DNA of 64,000 nucleotides. Source: Silene latifolia (taxonomy: Eukaryota; Streptophyta; Magnoliopsida; Caryophyllales; Caryophyllaceae). The stretch is taken from contig NC_133537.1 in NCBI RefSeq assembly GCF_048544455.1, forward strand, positions 20,645,541-20,709,540, given 5' to 3'. A program made the translations under genes and the position numbers. This document shows, piece by piece, positions 35,176 to 46,691 of this stretch; position 1 is the first letter of the stretch, and each line of letters opens with the position of its first letter. Below the pieces are notes generated by a model that saw only the letters and a list, made by a program, of their open reading frames with translations, was not told where the DNA came from and did no database searches.

Positions 35176-37238
35176 ACAATTCGCAAAAAGTTTTTGGAAT
35201 TTTGAAATTTCGAAATTTTTTTTGAAATCAAACCTTGATGGGTGAGCATGAAATACGACTTAGACACTCCGTATGACTCGTAAACAACGTGGGCGTAGCC
35301 CGCTACCGTAAAACAAAAAAGGAAAATAAAACTGTAAGTGTGCACGGGTTTTAATTCGATTATTGACTTGTTGGGGGTATAAACGTAAATTGGCCGTTCC
35401 GGCGCCAAAAGATGGCAAATGGGAATCACAAGGTTGTCGGACTTGGGACGGAGATATCGTATGGCATGGGCGTGCTCCCGAGGGCACATGGGAATCAAGA
35501 TCCCTTGGCCTTGACAAGGTGGATTAAAATCACAGAGCAACAACGTTGGCTTCGCCCGACACTAAACACAGACTGATCTTATGAAAGCACTTAGACATCA
35601 CACATCACTCTTGTTGGGAACATCCTGTCACTGTTCTCCTCCCCTCCTTTCTTTTCAGCGAGTTTTCATCATTTCTTGCCACCGCCTTCTTTCTTTTCAG
35701 CGGGCTTTTATTATTTTTCTTCCACGCCTTGTTTCTTTTCAGCGGGTTTTTCATATTTTCAGTTCCCAACACAAACCCACATCTATGTGACTCAGCATCT
35801 TTGCCTAAACCATTAGATAAAGCTCATTCTGAGACTCGATACTATTCATCCGAACCTATATCCTCATCCTAGCCTACATCGAGTGCTAAGACCGACTCAA
35901 AGAAAGGTGGCTTCATTTGGACTTGGTTAAGACCCGTAAGAAACCGACAAGATGACAACTTGGTTGATGAGTGGATTGAATCCCTTGTTCAGAAGGACTG
36001 CCTACGTATTCGCGTGGAGCGAAATCAAATCCGACGTAGTTCGATCATGGTGCATAAACATGGCATTTTGATTATGTGTACACACTCAAAGGTTTCACCT
36101 AAGATATCATGTCATATCCCATTATAGCCTGTAAAGTACCGTTAAATCCCGTGTCTAGGGTTGGTACAAAAAGTTTGTGATTCTTTGGGATGTGGAGCTT
36201 GGTAAAAATAGGTTCGCAAGGTAAACCATCATTCTGAAGGTTCGTTTTGTGGTGCTAAGGCTAAGGGCTATGACTTCTGATGTGGTTGGAAATGGTGTCT
36301 CGGGTTTGATGAAACCCAAGTGCAAATGGGTTGGAATATGACGTGGGTTCAAATTTCCATGTCTGGACCCTAAAGGCTAGGTATAACAACACAAGCGGAA
36401 TGATTCTCAAAATTCCCGACTATCCCCTTGTAACTGTCTCAGGAAGGACTTAGGGGTAAAGAGGTTACTACTTAAGCTTTTGGGCTTCGCCCATTGAACT
36501 TCAACTATGGGTACTTGACTTGACTTCTGGCTTCCGTAACTTCGACATTCAACCAAAAACCTTTTGCAATAACTTCAACATCTTTTTTTTTTCTTTTTCT
36601 TTCATCACTTTTATTTTTCTTCTTTCTTTTTTTCGTCTCTTTTTTCTTTTTCTTCCTGAAAATGATCTTCCACCCATACTGCTTGTTACCATTGAATTCA
36701 CACTGAAAACTGGGCTTCGCCAACTAAATTGGGTTAGAACTAACAATTCCTTGTTAAAATGGGTTGGTCTCTTCTCTCTTCGAGATGGGATGATTTTATG
36801 GGGAAAAGGCTTGCCTTCCGTCATCGATAGGGGAAACAAGGAGCTAGTTAGGGTTCGTCATAGATTCATCTAAAAGCTTGTCATAAGCACTGGTTCTGAT
36901 GGAGGTTTTCTACCGCCAGACATGGAATAGGTAAAGGAATCAAACACGGGATCCTAGTGTACCTTCCATTTTGAAACGGGACATATTTCTACCCCAGGGA
37001 TGCCTTTGAGTGTGTTGTGCATTTTATCATGCTTTCAGAATGATTGAGGATTGGAGACAAGACATATTTGGAACGAAACTGCAACTTTTTATTGGGAAGG
37101 CAAATGCTTAACAGACTCGAAGGAACAATTCCTAGGACACATCCTAGGTCATCGTGGAACAAATGACTCAACTTCAAGAAAAGAAAGTCCTAGACTCGAC
37201 TCGACTAAGATAAGAAAACAGATCCCGACTTATAATTT

Positions 37239-38868
37239 TCAAATCTGGTCATGAGCTTTCCCTTGTTCAGCTGTCAACTTAGATGCTCGGCTCTGGTCCT
37301 TGATCCCTATGATGGTCTGCCTCCATCCTAAGGTAGTCCTCTGAGGATCTACGCCAGTGGTGAAGGTTGGTGAATCGAATTGTCTTTTATTAACTTCGTT
37401 AATAAGAGGAGTACATTCTAGAGCAAGACTCCCGACTTGAATTTCATTCTTTGGGTTTGGCAAGAATTCAGAGCAATCCACAAATATTTTCCCGATAAAC
37501 ACCCCTTTCAAGTGACATGGGCGGATAAGATGGGAATAATCGACATTGTCTTCAACAGAAAAAAAGTTAGAGTGATCGCCAAATGGATTGGTGATGTTAT
37601 TGGGTTTAACAGCTGGGATCGGGAGCGTTCCGTTCTCAATCATGTCTTGAATTTCGTGTTTCAGTCGATAACACCTTTCAGTATCATGGCCTTTCCCTTG
37701 ATGAAAGGCACAATAGGCATTTGGTTTATACCATTTACCTTGTTGCTCAGCGGGTGGGTCCGGAGTTGGACCAATAGGCTTCAGCTTTCCTTGGGCTATG
37801 AGCCTTTGGAGAGCGTATGTATAAGTGCATCCGATATCGGTGAATGCCCTCGGAGCTTGGCGCTGCGGTTTCTTCGATTGCCCTTCTAAGAGATTGATGG
37901 CTTCATCAATATGGGTCATTGCTGGGGCCTTGGCCTTAGACGATGAGGCCCCTTGGTACCCTTTCGGCTTTTCAGCCTCTGCCCTTATGACATCATCTTC
38001 TACCTTTATCCCGATTCTTATCAATTCTTTGAAAGAGCCAAAATTCTGGTATTTCAGAGCATTGCGGTAAATAGGTCGTAGATTCTTTACGAACTTATCT
38101 ACCATTTCAACTTCGCCAGGCTTCTTGGCTAACTTCACGCTTTCAGCGCGCCATCTTGCAAGGAATTCAGTAAAGCCTTCTTTATCTTTCTGGGTCATAA
38201 CCTCTAACGTCCTTATATTGGTCCGAATCTCGACATTATCAGCATAGTGCTTACAAAACTCCACCGTGATATCTTCGAAAGTGGGGAAGTTCTTGAGGTC
38301 CAGATTATAGAACCACGCCTTCGGGTGTTCATCTAGAGATTGAGCGAAAATTTCAGAGAGCATGTCAGCAGGTACTCCCTTCAGTGCTAAGTACCCCTTA
38401 TAGGCCTTAACATGGTGGACCGGATCTTCTGTGCCCTTAAACTTTGGGATATCGGTGAGTACCATGTTTGTGGGCAACTTATCCTGAACTGGGGCATAGG
38501 CCCTAGCATTTTCGTAGTGGATGTTCATCCCCGGGAGAGTTTGAGACGGTCTTCAATGAATTTGAACCGTTTCTCCGGATCGATCGAGGTGGGGTGGAGG
38601 AATCTTCACCCAGCTTGGATTCGATCACATCCATTCTGGCCCTCATGAGGTTCACGGCCTCAGTGAGTTTGTTAACAGCGTCTTCCATTGCTTGAAGTCG
38701 GGTTTTTGGCGTCCTTTCTACAAGAAAACTCCGAACTGAGTCAATATTCAAATGTAAGAGCCCCTGCACACTTAAGGACACGACACCAACTTGACTCAAA
38801 CAAAAACTCGACTTAAGACTGACTAACCAAAAGGTTCGACTCACGGTTGGATTTAGACCTCGATTCAT
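37239..38868 (-). pseudogene. gag region of the Tat/Ogre-like element
   Basis: The longest open stretch (37239-38528) encodes 429 residues with a Retrotrans_gag core (PKFKGTEDPVHHVKAYKGYL, then WFYNLDLKNFPTFEDITVEF and KFVKNLRPIYRNAL). A short Cys/His motif (YCAFHQGKGHDTERCYRLKH) resembles the zinc knuckle of Tat-lineage gag proteins. A coiled-coil-like N-terminal part (AMEDAVNKLTEAVNLMRARM) lies upstream in another frame, so at least one break is present. In the family this forms the particle shell. It is read here as a fossil. Confidence 0.8.
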
Positions 38869-39793
38869 TTTAGACTCGACAAAACGACATGACTCAAACT
38901 GTCATAGCTCGATTCTAAACTGGACTCGGTGTGACTAAACCCGTGATTGGACTAACATAGCCCATAGGTTTAAGTGAAACGCCCTAAAATGGCCTAGCTT
39001 GGACGTTTCTGTGTACTATTCTGGACCAATTGGTCGACCCACATGACTCGAATCCCAAGAGGTGAGCTTGGGTGACCCAACAGGGCCGTGTTCTAGATAC
39101 TTAGAACGAAACACGCCTAGCCAAACACGGCCAAGACCCGGACACGACTCGACGCATTTCATGCTCGGTTAAGGTTCGAGAAACATTTTGGATTGAATTT
39201 GAAAAAAAAAACGAAAAAATCGATTTGAAAAATGAGATTTAAAATGGGCAGCATGCCGGCTATAAAAGCTCATTTTGGGCCGAAAAATCTAGTCCTACTT
39301 GGGCAGCATTCCGCGTTTTTAAAACCATGCTATTTTGAAAGTAAGTTGTTCAAAAGTTCGGTTTTGAAATTGACATGGAAAATTTGAAAAGACTCGGGAA
39401 ATTCACCTTGCATATTGTCATTCTCATGTTATAAGGATGAATGTTCCTAGACATTTCTAAGTCTCGGCAAGTCTTCTACAAGAAGGTCTATGCCCTCCGT
39501 CCTTTTGGGTCTAATAGAGCAAGGGCCTTTAGGTAGAGTACCTAGAAGAGCATCCCCACCCTCAAGAACCACGACGAGGCGGAGCGGAAGCAAGCAATGT
39601 GCAAGCACCTGGCATAGTGGGACGTCGCCCCCCACGCGTCACAAAGAAGCGCTGGGACGGCCCGGGAAAGTCCTTAAGGGTTTATGCATGAATCGTAGCA
39701 CTACGAGTAATGTTTTACTTTCCAATACTTTCTTTTCAAGTTTCACCTCGAAGGAAAAGACCCTAGAAACAAAGTGTAACAAGTCCTCTTTTT

Positions 39794-39808
39794 CCCAGTG
39801 AGTCGCCA
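39794..39808 (-). other. Primer binding site
   Basis: On the minus strand, TGGCGACTCACTGGG stands three bases after the end of the 5' LTR. It resembles the tRNA-Arg-type site usual in Tat/Ogre elements. Confidence 0.6.
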
Positions 39809-39811
39809 AAT

Positions 39812-42800
39812 CGTGGACAACGCCGTGGGAAGCTGCGTCCCGCGGGATCACACTAGGCATAATCGACTCGAGGTTCTTTCGAATCGAATTAAGACAAATT
39901 AGAGTCGCCACCAAGTTTTATGGGAACTTGGAACCGTTCAAGTCAACTTTACACCTTTCATCGAAAAGCATAAAGCCAATCGACTACGAGTGATTAAAGA
40001 TAAAGACTTGTACCCTATATCACTCGATTTGAATGACTCTCATAATCCAATGGTATTTAGACGGATCCACAAACCATAGATCTTGAGTAAGGGGTGAGGG
40101 TACGTGTTAGGAAGCCCGTAAGGACACCTAACCCCGCCCGTCAATAACGGCCTCTACTAAGTCAAGTATCGGATTTCAAACAAGGTCGTAGCTACTGCGA
40201 TATATGATATGCAAACATCGTTTTAAAACCCTAACATGTGACAACAATTTCTATGTCGTTTTAGATGCAACTAAACTAACTTTGTCAAAGTTGTAATTTA
40301 GCATGTGGGTTGATTGATCCAACAACATACAAAACAAAGCAAACAAGGCTTAAGGGGAATGGGGGAGTCGTTGGGATCTACCCTATTATAACCCAGGCAT
40401 TTCATGCCGACACAACGAGAAATTAGAGGTGCAACTCGATCTAAATACAATTGCTATATACGACACCATACACGACACATGGCCATTCGGCCTAGGAAAA
40501 CATGCACAAAGGGGTGGCCCACGGTTTACATAACTCACGCCCTTGGGTCACTCCTCGTAATGCGTGCTTTCGCTTAATCTTATTGAATTAGACATTAGGT
40601 CACACACCAAAGCATGCATTAGCATAAATCGGGCCATGTCGCTTTAAACAACATGCGATTTACTACGCTCCTACATGAATTGGAGTACAACTATCTAACC
40701 AAATAAGACTAAGGTTTTTGTAAATCATTTGACTCGACCAAATAGAAAACTAATTACAAACGAATTACAAGAAACGACTCGATAAACAAAAGGTAATTAC
40801 AAAATACGAAACAACGATGAACAAATGATATAAAGAAGAAGCAAGAAAGACAAAAGACACGGCCACACCCACGGCCAAGCCACGGCCACCCTAGTTCCTA
40901 GGTTAGGTTCATTAGGTTAGATAGATTTGCAAAGCGATATGGGATATACATTAGAAATCGATGATAAAAGAGGTCAGAAGGCTTCGCTTAAAACCGAGTG
41001 TTCTACACGGCCTAAAGGGTCAAATTAGGTCACGTTCGCTAATTAAATTAACTCGTCGAGTGTTAATAAGAAGGTGCTAATCACGCACTCTTATACTAGC
41101 GAGAAATCAGGTGAAAAGAAAGATGCATTCAATTAGGTTATAGAATTGTTAATCGATTTTTTAAGGCTATGTCGATGCCACCTAACATGTCTAATTAGGT
41201 TATTAAAACGATCTAATGCCGTCTAAATGAGTCATATGTTAACAATCAGAGGTCGAACTAACATGCGAAGGGTCCTAGGGAAGATCGAATTGAACGAAAC
41301 AAGCGAGGGGTCAAAAGCGAGGAACGAAGTTAGAATCCATTTTATTAATGCCCTACCTTGAACATGAGGATATGTAAATGAGAAGGGGGATACGACCGAC
41401 CGATGTGGCGGATTTCTTTCCCGACTCAAGTCAACGCGGGTGTTTATGGTGGTACTTTAATTCATACTCAGACTAAACTAGTTTCATAGTTAATGATATC
41501 AAATGACGCAAAACGATAAACAATGTAAAACGAACAATGAAAAAACAAACATAAAAAGAACGAAATAAAAGGGAGAAGAGGAGGATTTGATGCACCCTCA
41601 ACCTACATGTATCGTTGACACCTTCTTGGGTCGTAATCGATCGTAGATTTTATCTCGAGAGGCCGTCGTCGACGAAGGAACAAAGCAACAAACACGTTTT
41701 TTGTAAATCTGGACAGCAACTTTCAAACTGCAATTTCTCACTCGTTTCACAGTGAAAATTAGATTTAAAAGATGTTTTGAAAACTAGAAAGAGAGTAGAA
41801 TAAAGATCTTAAAGCAAACCATGCTCATTCTGAGTTATTGGGCACGAAAAACAAGCACAAACAGAACTGGACAGACAGGAAAAGCCGCGAAAACAGAGTG
41901 TATGACACTATGTTTTTCGTGGGGATTCGTGTACTCTCAAGGTCAATTTGGCTCGTTAATCTTTGTCTAAGATGTAGATTTATATTATATGGTTAATTAG
42001 GAACAAGAAACTCGAATTTTAATGGAGATTTGAAGAGGGAACGAATGGTATTTCGAGAGAGACACAAACCGTTTCTCAGTTCGGATGTCTCGGTTTTGTC
42101 GAGAGTTTTGAGAGGCAATTAGGGTTTGTTTGTGGATATTAATGCTGGTAAGTGATGGTAGTATGTATGGAGAACATAGAGGAATGAAAGTATGGCAGAG
42201 GGGAGGTATTTATAGGGAGTTAAAGTAGGGTAAAAGAGAGCAACAAGCAGTCGGGCTCCCTGTTTCGCTGCTGCTGTCCAGCAGCTTTCATGAGCTCGTG
42301 TAGGGTTTTGGAGGGGTTTTTCTTGGTGGTTAAGCTAGGGTAATATGGGTAGGATACTAGGGTATGGTTTAGGATTAATGGGCACGGGTTTAAGTGGTGT
42401 TTGGAGCGGGTTTGGGGCTTGGCGAAGCTAAACACGGGTAAGGGAAAGGGTTGGTTGTGCGGGCTGTTTGGGACTCGAAAATAAGGAGGTACGGACGCGG
42501 GTTTGCGCAAGGTTAGGGCCTGGTTATGAGTATGAGTGATGGGCTGGGTTATGGGTCAAGAGTTGGCTTGAGTTTGCTTCGAAAACCGTGCTCAAATCGA
42601 GTTGAAAACGAGCTCAAAATCGCATACAAAACCATTGTAAAAAACGAGTTCTTCAAATACGATTTACAAATTGATTTAAATTGATTTTTCAAATCAAGTA
42701 ACTTAAGAATGATTTTTCAAATCAAATATCTATTTTATTTTCAATAAAATAAACTTAAGAAAATAAATTCAAATTAAAATAATAACATGAATTCACTTTA

Positions 42801-42987
42801 ATAAAACAAACATTAATTTAAATATCATTTAAATTGATAAAATATTTCATCGACGACGCCCATTCTACATCGTAAAACGAGCTCCAAATAATGACAATGA
42901 CAACTAAAGAATACATGTGTCCTATCATCATCGGGTGTTTGTCGGGTTCTCTATAAATTCCAATATCGACGGATACGGGTATCTACA
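39812..42987 (-). repeat. 5' LTR of the Tat/Ogre-like element
   Basis: This is the partner of 31137-34310 and carries the same TATAAATA box on the minus strand (around 42216-42209). A 3.2-kb LTR is long, as is usual for Ogre-type elements. Confidence 0.85.
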
Positions 42988-42992
42988 AGGAT

Positions 42993-43136
42993 TATATAAT
43001 ATATTATCTTTATGGAAACTCTACCTTTTGTGTTGTATATATATACTCTTCCTAATGGAATAAGAATATAGTTTTGTCTCTCTTTTCTTCTCTCTGCCTT
43101 CTCTCTACAATTCTTCCATCTCTTTATTTCACAACA
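42993..43136 (+). mobile_element. Possible copia-type solo LTR, right part; left part at about 31093-31136
   Basis: With the Tat element and one target copy removed, the flanks join as ...TGTCCATCTTATAGGAT|TATATAATATATTATC..., followed by a TATATATA box, CT-rich leader-like sequence and a CACAACA end. This is reminiscent of short copia LTRs. I found no target duplication or primer site, so the call is tentative. Confidence 0.35.
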
Positions 43137-44349
43137 AGATCTCTAACCATCCCTATTATTATCTCGTACAATCAATTAGATCTAATAATTAGGAGGTTTA
43201 TATCAGATTTTATTATATTATTTATGGCGGATTCAAGTACGTTTTTTTTTTACAACTATAAATCGACAAATACGTCCTATGTCAATTTAGGTGGAGAACT
43301 ATTCTCTAGGTTTTGTCCATGTTTTGTTTTATTTGCTATATACTTTACTCGTTACGTACCAGTGTACCACTAATCCTATGTTAATCATGTTATCTTTGAT
43401 TAATTGCCAAAGCAAGTTGCTTAATCATGGCAATTACAGACATTGAATTTACGTCCTTTTATATTTGACACACGTAAGTGATTTAATCAAGACATTTTAT
43501 CGACGGAGACCTATAATTGAAACTTTTGATCAATTGTGAACTAATGATCCAAGTTTTAAGCAAGGATGTATCATATAATTTGGATTTGGAGTTCCAAAAA
43601 GGAAAAAAAAAATATTTTATAATATGAGGAGATATGTCCATATTATGACTTTGACCTGAAGTTCAAAGTTTTAAAAATATGTAATAATTTAACACCGTCT
43701 CATCAGTACAATATATTCATATTGTATAAGTGTAAGTGGCCATAAATCCATATGTAAATTCTAGTGGCCAAAGGTAGTCCACGTCTATGAGTTTATGAAC
43801 CGACAATTGAGAATAAAGCGATTTTTATTAAAGGGGAAATTATTTCTGAAGTGATTCTTATTCACCTGAAATTGAATAATATAATGAAATTTGATACATT
43901 CCTTGAAGTGAATGTGAAATCTCATAAAAACTCTACCTGTAGTAGAGATCAAGGACATGACATAATAATAAGTCTAATGATGTGGCCTTAATTAAGTTTA
44001 ATGATGTTGTCTTAATTGAGCCAAATTCATTCTTAGACAGAATAATTGGTCCAAGTAATCCATGTGACACTCATATACGCTATAGAAGTTCGATATGAGA
44101 AAAATTATATACAAATTGAATTTTGATATGCACACTATGGCCTAAAGTTCATAGTGTTGAGAGTTAAGACTATGACGAGGAATTAATGACTAATGATAAT
44201 TTGTTATATTGCTTGCTTAACCATTACATATATAAACATATTGCATAATATGCTTATTGTGATGGATTTTATAATTTTTCTGCCTGTTATTGTTACTTCT
44301 CACAATTACTTGAAAGTGTTTTCTACTTGTCTTTGGTCTCATACACGTA
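43137..44349. other. Intergenic DNA without recognised features
   Basis: No gene, RNA or clear element boundary is seen. Short open frames are AT-rich and not protein-like. Confidence 0.5.
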
Positions 44350-44754
44350 CTAGTTTTAAGCCCGTGCAAAAAAAATGCACGGTTTACGATAACAATAATA
44401 ATATATCTACCATTTGAAAATTTAGATAGTTTCGAACCTCGACATAAATATAAATGTAATATTAGATAGTTATATCGCCTAGACAAAAATATGTTCATGT
44501 AAGTACGATCCGTCACTTATATCTAGTTTTTTAATATTTGCTTGCATTTATTTTGAAGTCGATACTTCATATTTTTCATATCTACTTTATACTAAAATTA
44601 GAAATATCGCGAAAATAATGAAATCAAGAAGATTATGTCATGAAAAAAGAGGAAATGAAAAGAAGAGAAGAGAGATTGAAGTGGACCCCGCCCACTAAAA
44701 ATTATGAGGACCAATCATATTCCTCTAAAAAACTTGGGTTTTATACCTAGAGGA
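44350..44754 (-). mobile_element. Small non-autonomous Helitron (405 bp)
   Basis: Minus strand: it starts TCCTCTAGGTATAAAACCC, preceded by A. It ends with hairpin CCGTGCA / TGCACGG and CTAG at 44353-44350, followed by T. Both ends obey the A^T insertion rule. There is no coding content. Confidence 0.6.
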
Positions 44755-45371
44755 TTATAAGATGGCGGTAACGACAATCCAATTCTAAGGTATTAACTTT
44801 TCATGAGGAGACTAACATATACCAATTTTAATAATTTGTAAATTGTGAACCACTTGGATGAATTAATTAAAGCACGAAAAGTTTAGGCAAATACTCATTA
44901 ATTCATACTGTATATAGCAATACGTAGAAATTTGTTGTTTATTTTCGTGCATAATTAATCCCACTGAGGTTATGTACTATGCTACACCGAATTAGTCTTT
45001 ATATTAGCAAATAATGGCATTGAGCTTATAAAAGCTATTAAAAACATGGTACGGAGTAGTATATTAGTTTGATATTGTTACATGACCATTTACCACACAC
45101 TAGTTGGAACGCCGCGTGCTCCGCACGCGGCATCCAACTTTTCTGACTTGCTGCGGTAATTTTAGCATATTTGTAATTATTGTGCGAGGTAAACTTAGAG
45201 AACGGATAGTAATGTTGAATCTGAAACATATACACAAAGCTATTTTATTTTATTTATAAACATTATATATACAAACAACACACACGGGATATATTATACA
45301 TTTATTGGATCCCTAGAATTATTTACATGATTATATTAGTAGTTCTGAACAGGCGTGGAGAAGGTAGGCAG

Positions 45372-46691
45372 TCAGTCGTCATCCGAAATGGACAGAAGCT
45401 CAATTTCGGAAGCGATTTCATGCCCGGTAGCTATGTAGTACTCTTGCTTTAGCGTTTCATAGTTTTGCTCTAGCATCTTTAGACTATAGTAGTTATAATC
45501 GACGACGTCAAACCCATATAGGTCCTTAAGAAATTTAATAGCTTGAACAGCTCTGTTGCGACATCCCGACAAGATCTGAAGGCGATCCTATAAATTTAAC
45601 ACTTTTCGAACGCGAACTAAGTCCACGTATTTGAACGTAGGCTCTTAACTCGTCTTCCGTTACTGCGTAGATGCCGAATTCAGCTACAGGTAGATAGAGT
45701 TGTTTAAGTAAATCGTTTAATATAATTTTCAGATTTACCTCCATCGGACATCGCTCGATTTCTGACGAATCTGAAACATGTAAAATATTTAAAGTCAGTC
45801 TACAAAAAAAACAAAAAAAACAAACCTTAACATAAACGCATGAATATATTAAAAGAAGGAGTGTTTTTTAAAGTTAACTTAAAAGGACTTGAGAAGAAGG
45901 TTTACCAATGTGAAATGATCTTCTACAAGTAATTGGTACCTATCTGTGAGGCCCTGTTATGCATTTATAGACAAATTCTTCTGCATGTTCAAATGATGTG
46001 GTATGTTCTTTTTCTGGCATTTGTATGACATGTGGAAGTATCTACATTTCTAGTAAAATTACGTGTTCGAAAACACTATTTTCAAGATAGAGCATATATA
46101 TGTGTAACGCCATATGGATAACATGTGTATTTTTATAACTTTCGTAACAGACCGATGTCTACTAATAGATAAGGCTTCATTTCCATCTCAAATTTATCTT
46201 TACGACTATAATTAAGAAAATGTACTCCAAATAAATCTGTATGATGATGTCTACGTTATTTTGTCTGTTTGTGATAGAATTTTTTTTCCAAAATAAGTAT
46301 TTGAATAACTATGAATATGCTTTTATTTTTTTATTGTAGCTGTGAATGCAACTATAAATGTACGGAGCATGTATTAACCTTAAATACCTAATTATCATGT
46401 TCACTACTAAGACAAATTTTTCTTCTATTATAGTAGACTTGGCATATACTATTCTGAAAGAACTAAACGGCTATTGGTGTTTTATAACGCTAACGTTTAC
46501 GGTTACACAATTATAGAATGGAATGAGAACTCTGTTATTATATTAATGTACCTGTAAGTAGTGTCATTTAGGAGTATTTCCAAAAAATATTAGCATAAAT
46601 TTGGTCAGATTAGGTACATACCTGTAGCGATATAACCTAATCCGGCACTTCGAATCATTAATGTATCATGAGGACATATATGAATGCTCAT
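45372..46691 (-). pseudogene. Unrecognised two-exon gene carried by the Helitron
   Basis: Exon 1 (46691-46622, 70 nt) encodes MSIHICPHDTLMIRSAGLGYIAT and ends at a good donor (G|GTATGT). Exon 2 starts after TTTCAG at 45770 and keeps phase (GAT across the junction). It reads SSEIERCPMEVNLKIILNDL and on through AYVQIRGLSSRSK. Near 45570-45590 the frame shifts by one base, after which CRNRAVQAIKFLKDLYGFDV continues to an acidic end (SISDDD) and the stop at 45372. The total is about 155 residues. I do not recognise the family. The Tyr/Val strands followed by an Ala/Lys helix loosely recall a double-stranded-RNA-binding fold, but that is a guess. The gene sits 270 bp from the Helitron 3' end, a usual place for captured genes. 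An identical exon 1 lies upstream at 47760-47829. Confidence 0.5.

Larger units (their letters stand above)
31137..42987 (-). mobile_element. Tat/Ogre-like Ty3/gypsy LTR element, gag-bearing, no pol seen (11.85 kb)
   Basis: Two long direct repeats (31137-34310 and 39812-42987) are flanked by the exact 5-bp duplication AGGAT (31132-31136 and 42988-42992), so both ends are preserved. Orientation is minus: the LTR starts TGTAGATACCCG, the primer site is at 39794-39808 and the polypurine tract at 34311-34325. The internal region is only 5.5 kb and holds a gag region; no protease, RT, RNase H or integrase is recognisable. It is therefore a non-autonomous fossil that would have needed a relative's enzymes. 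By eye the two LTRs differ at about 50 sites in 3.17 kb (~1.6%). With a rate of 1.3e-8 per site per year, often used for plant LTRs, that is roughly 0.6 million years. Confidence 0.88.

Noticed and set aside
35166-35790. Open frames between the 3' LTR and gag of the Tat/Ogre-like element
   Set aside because: They show no protease, RT, integrase or envelope-like motifs and overlap a tandem-repeat-bearing non-coding region.
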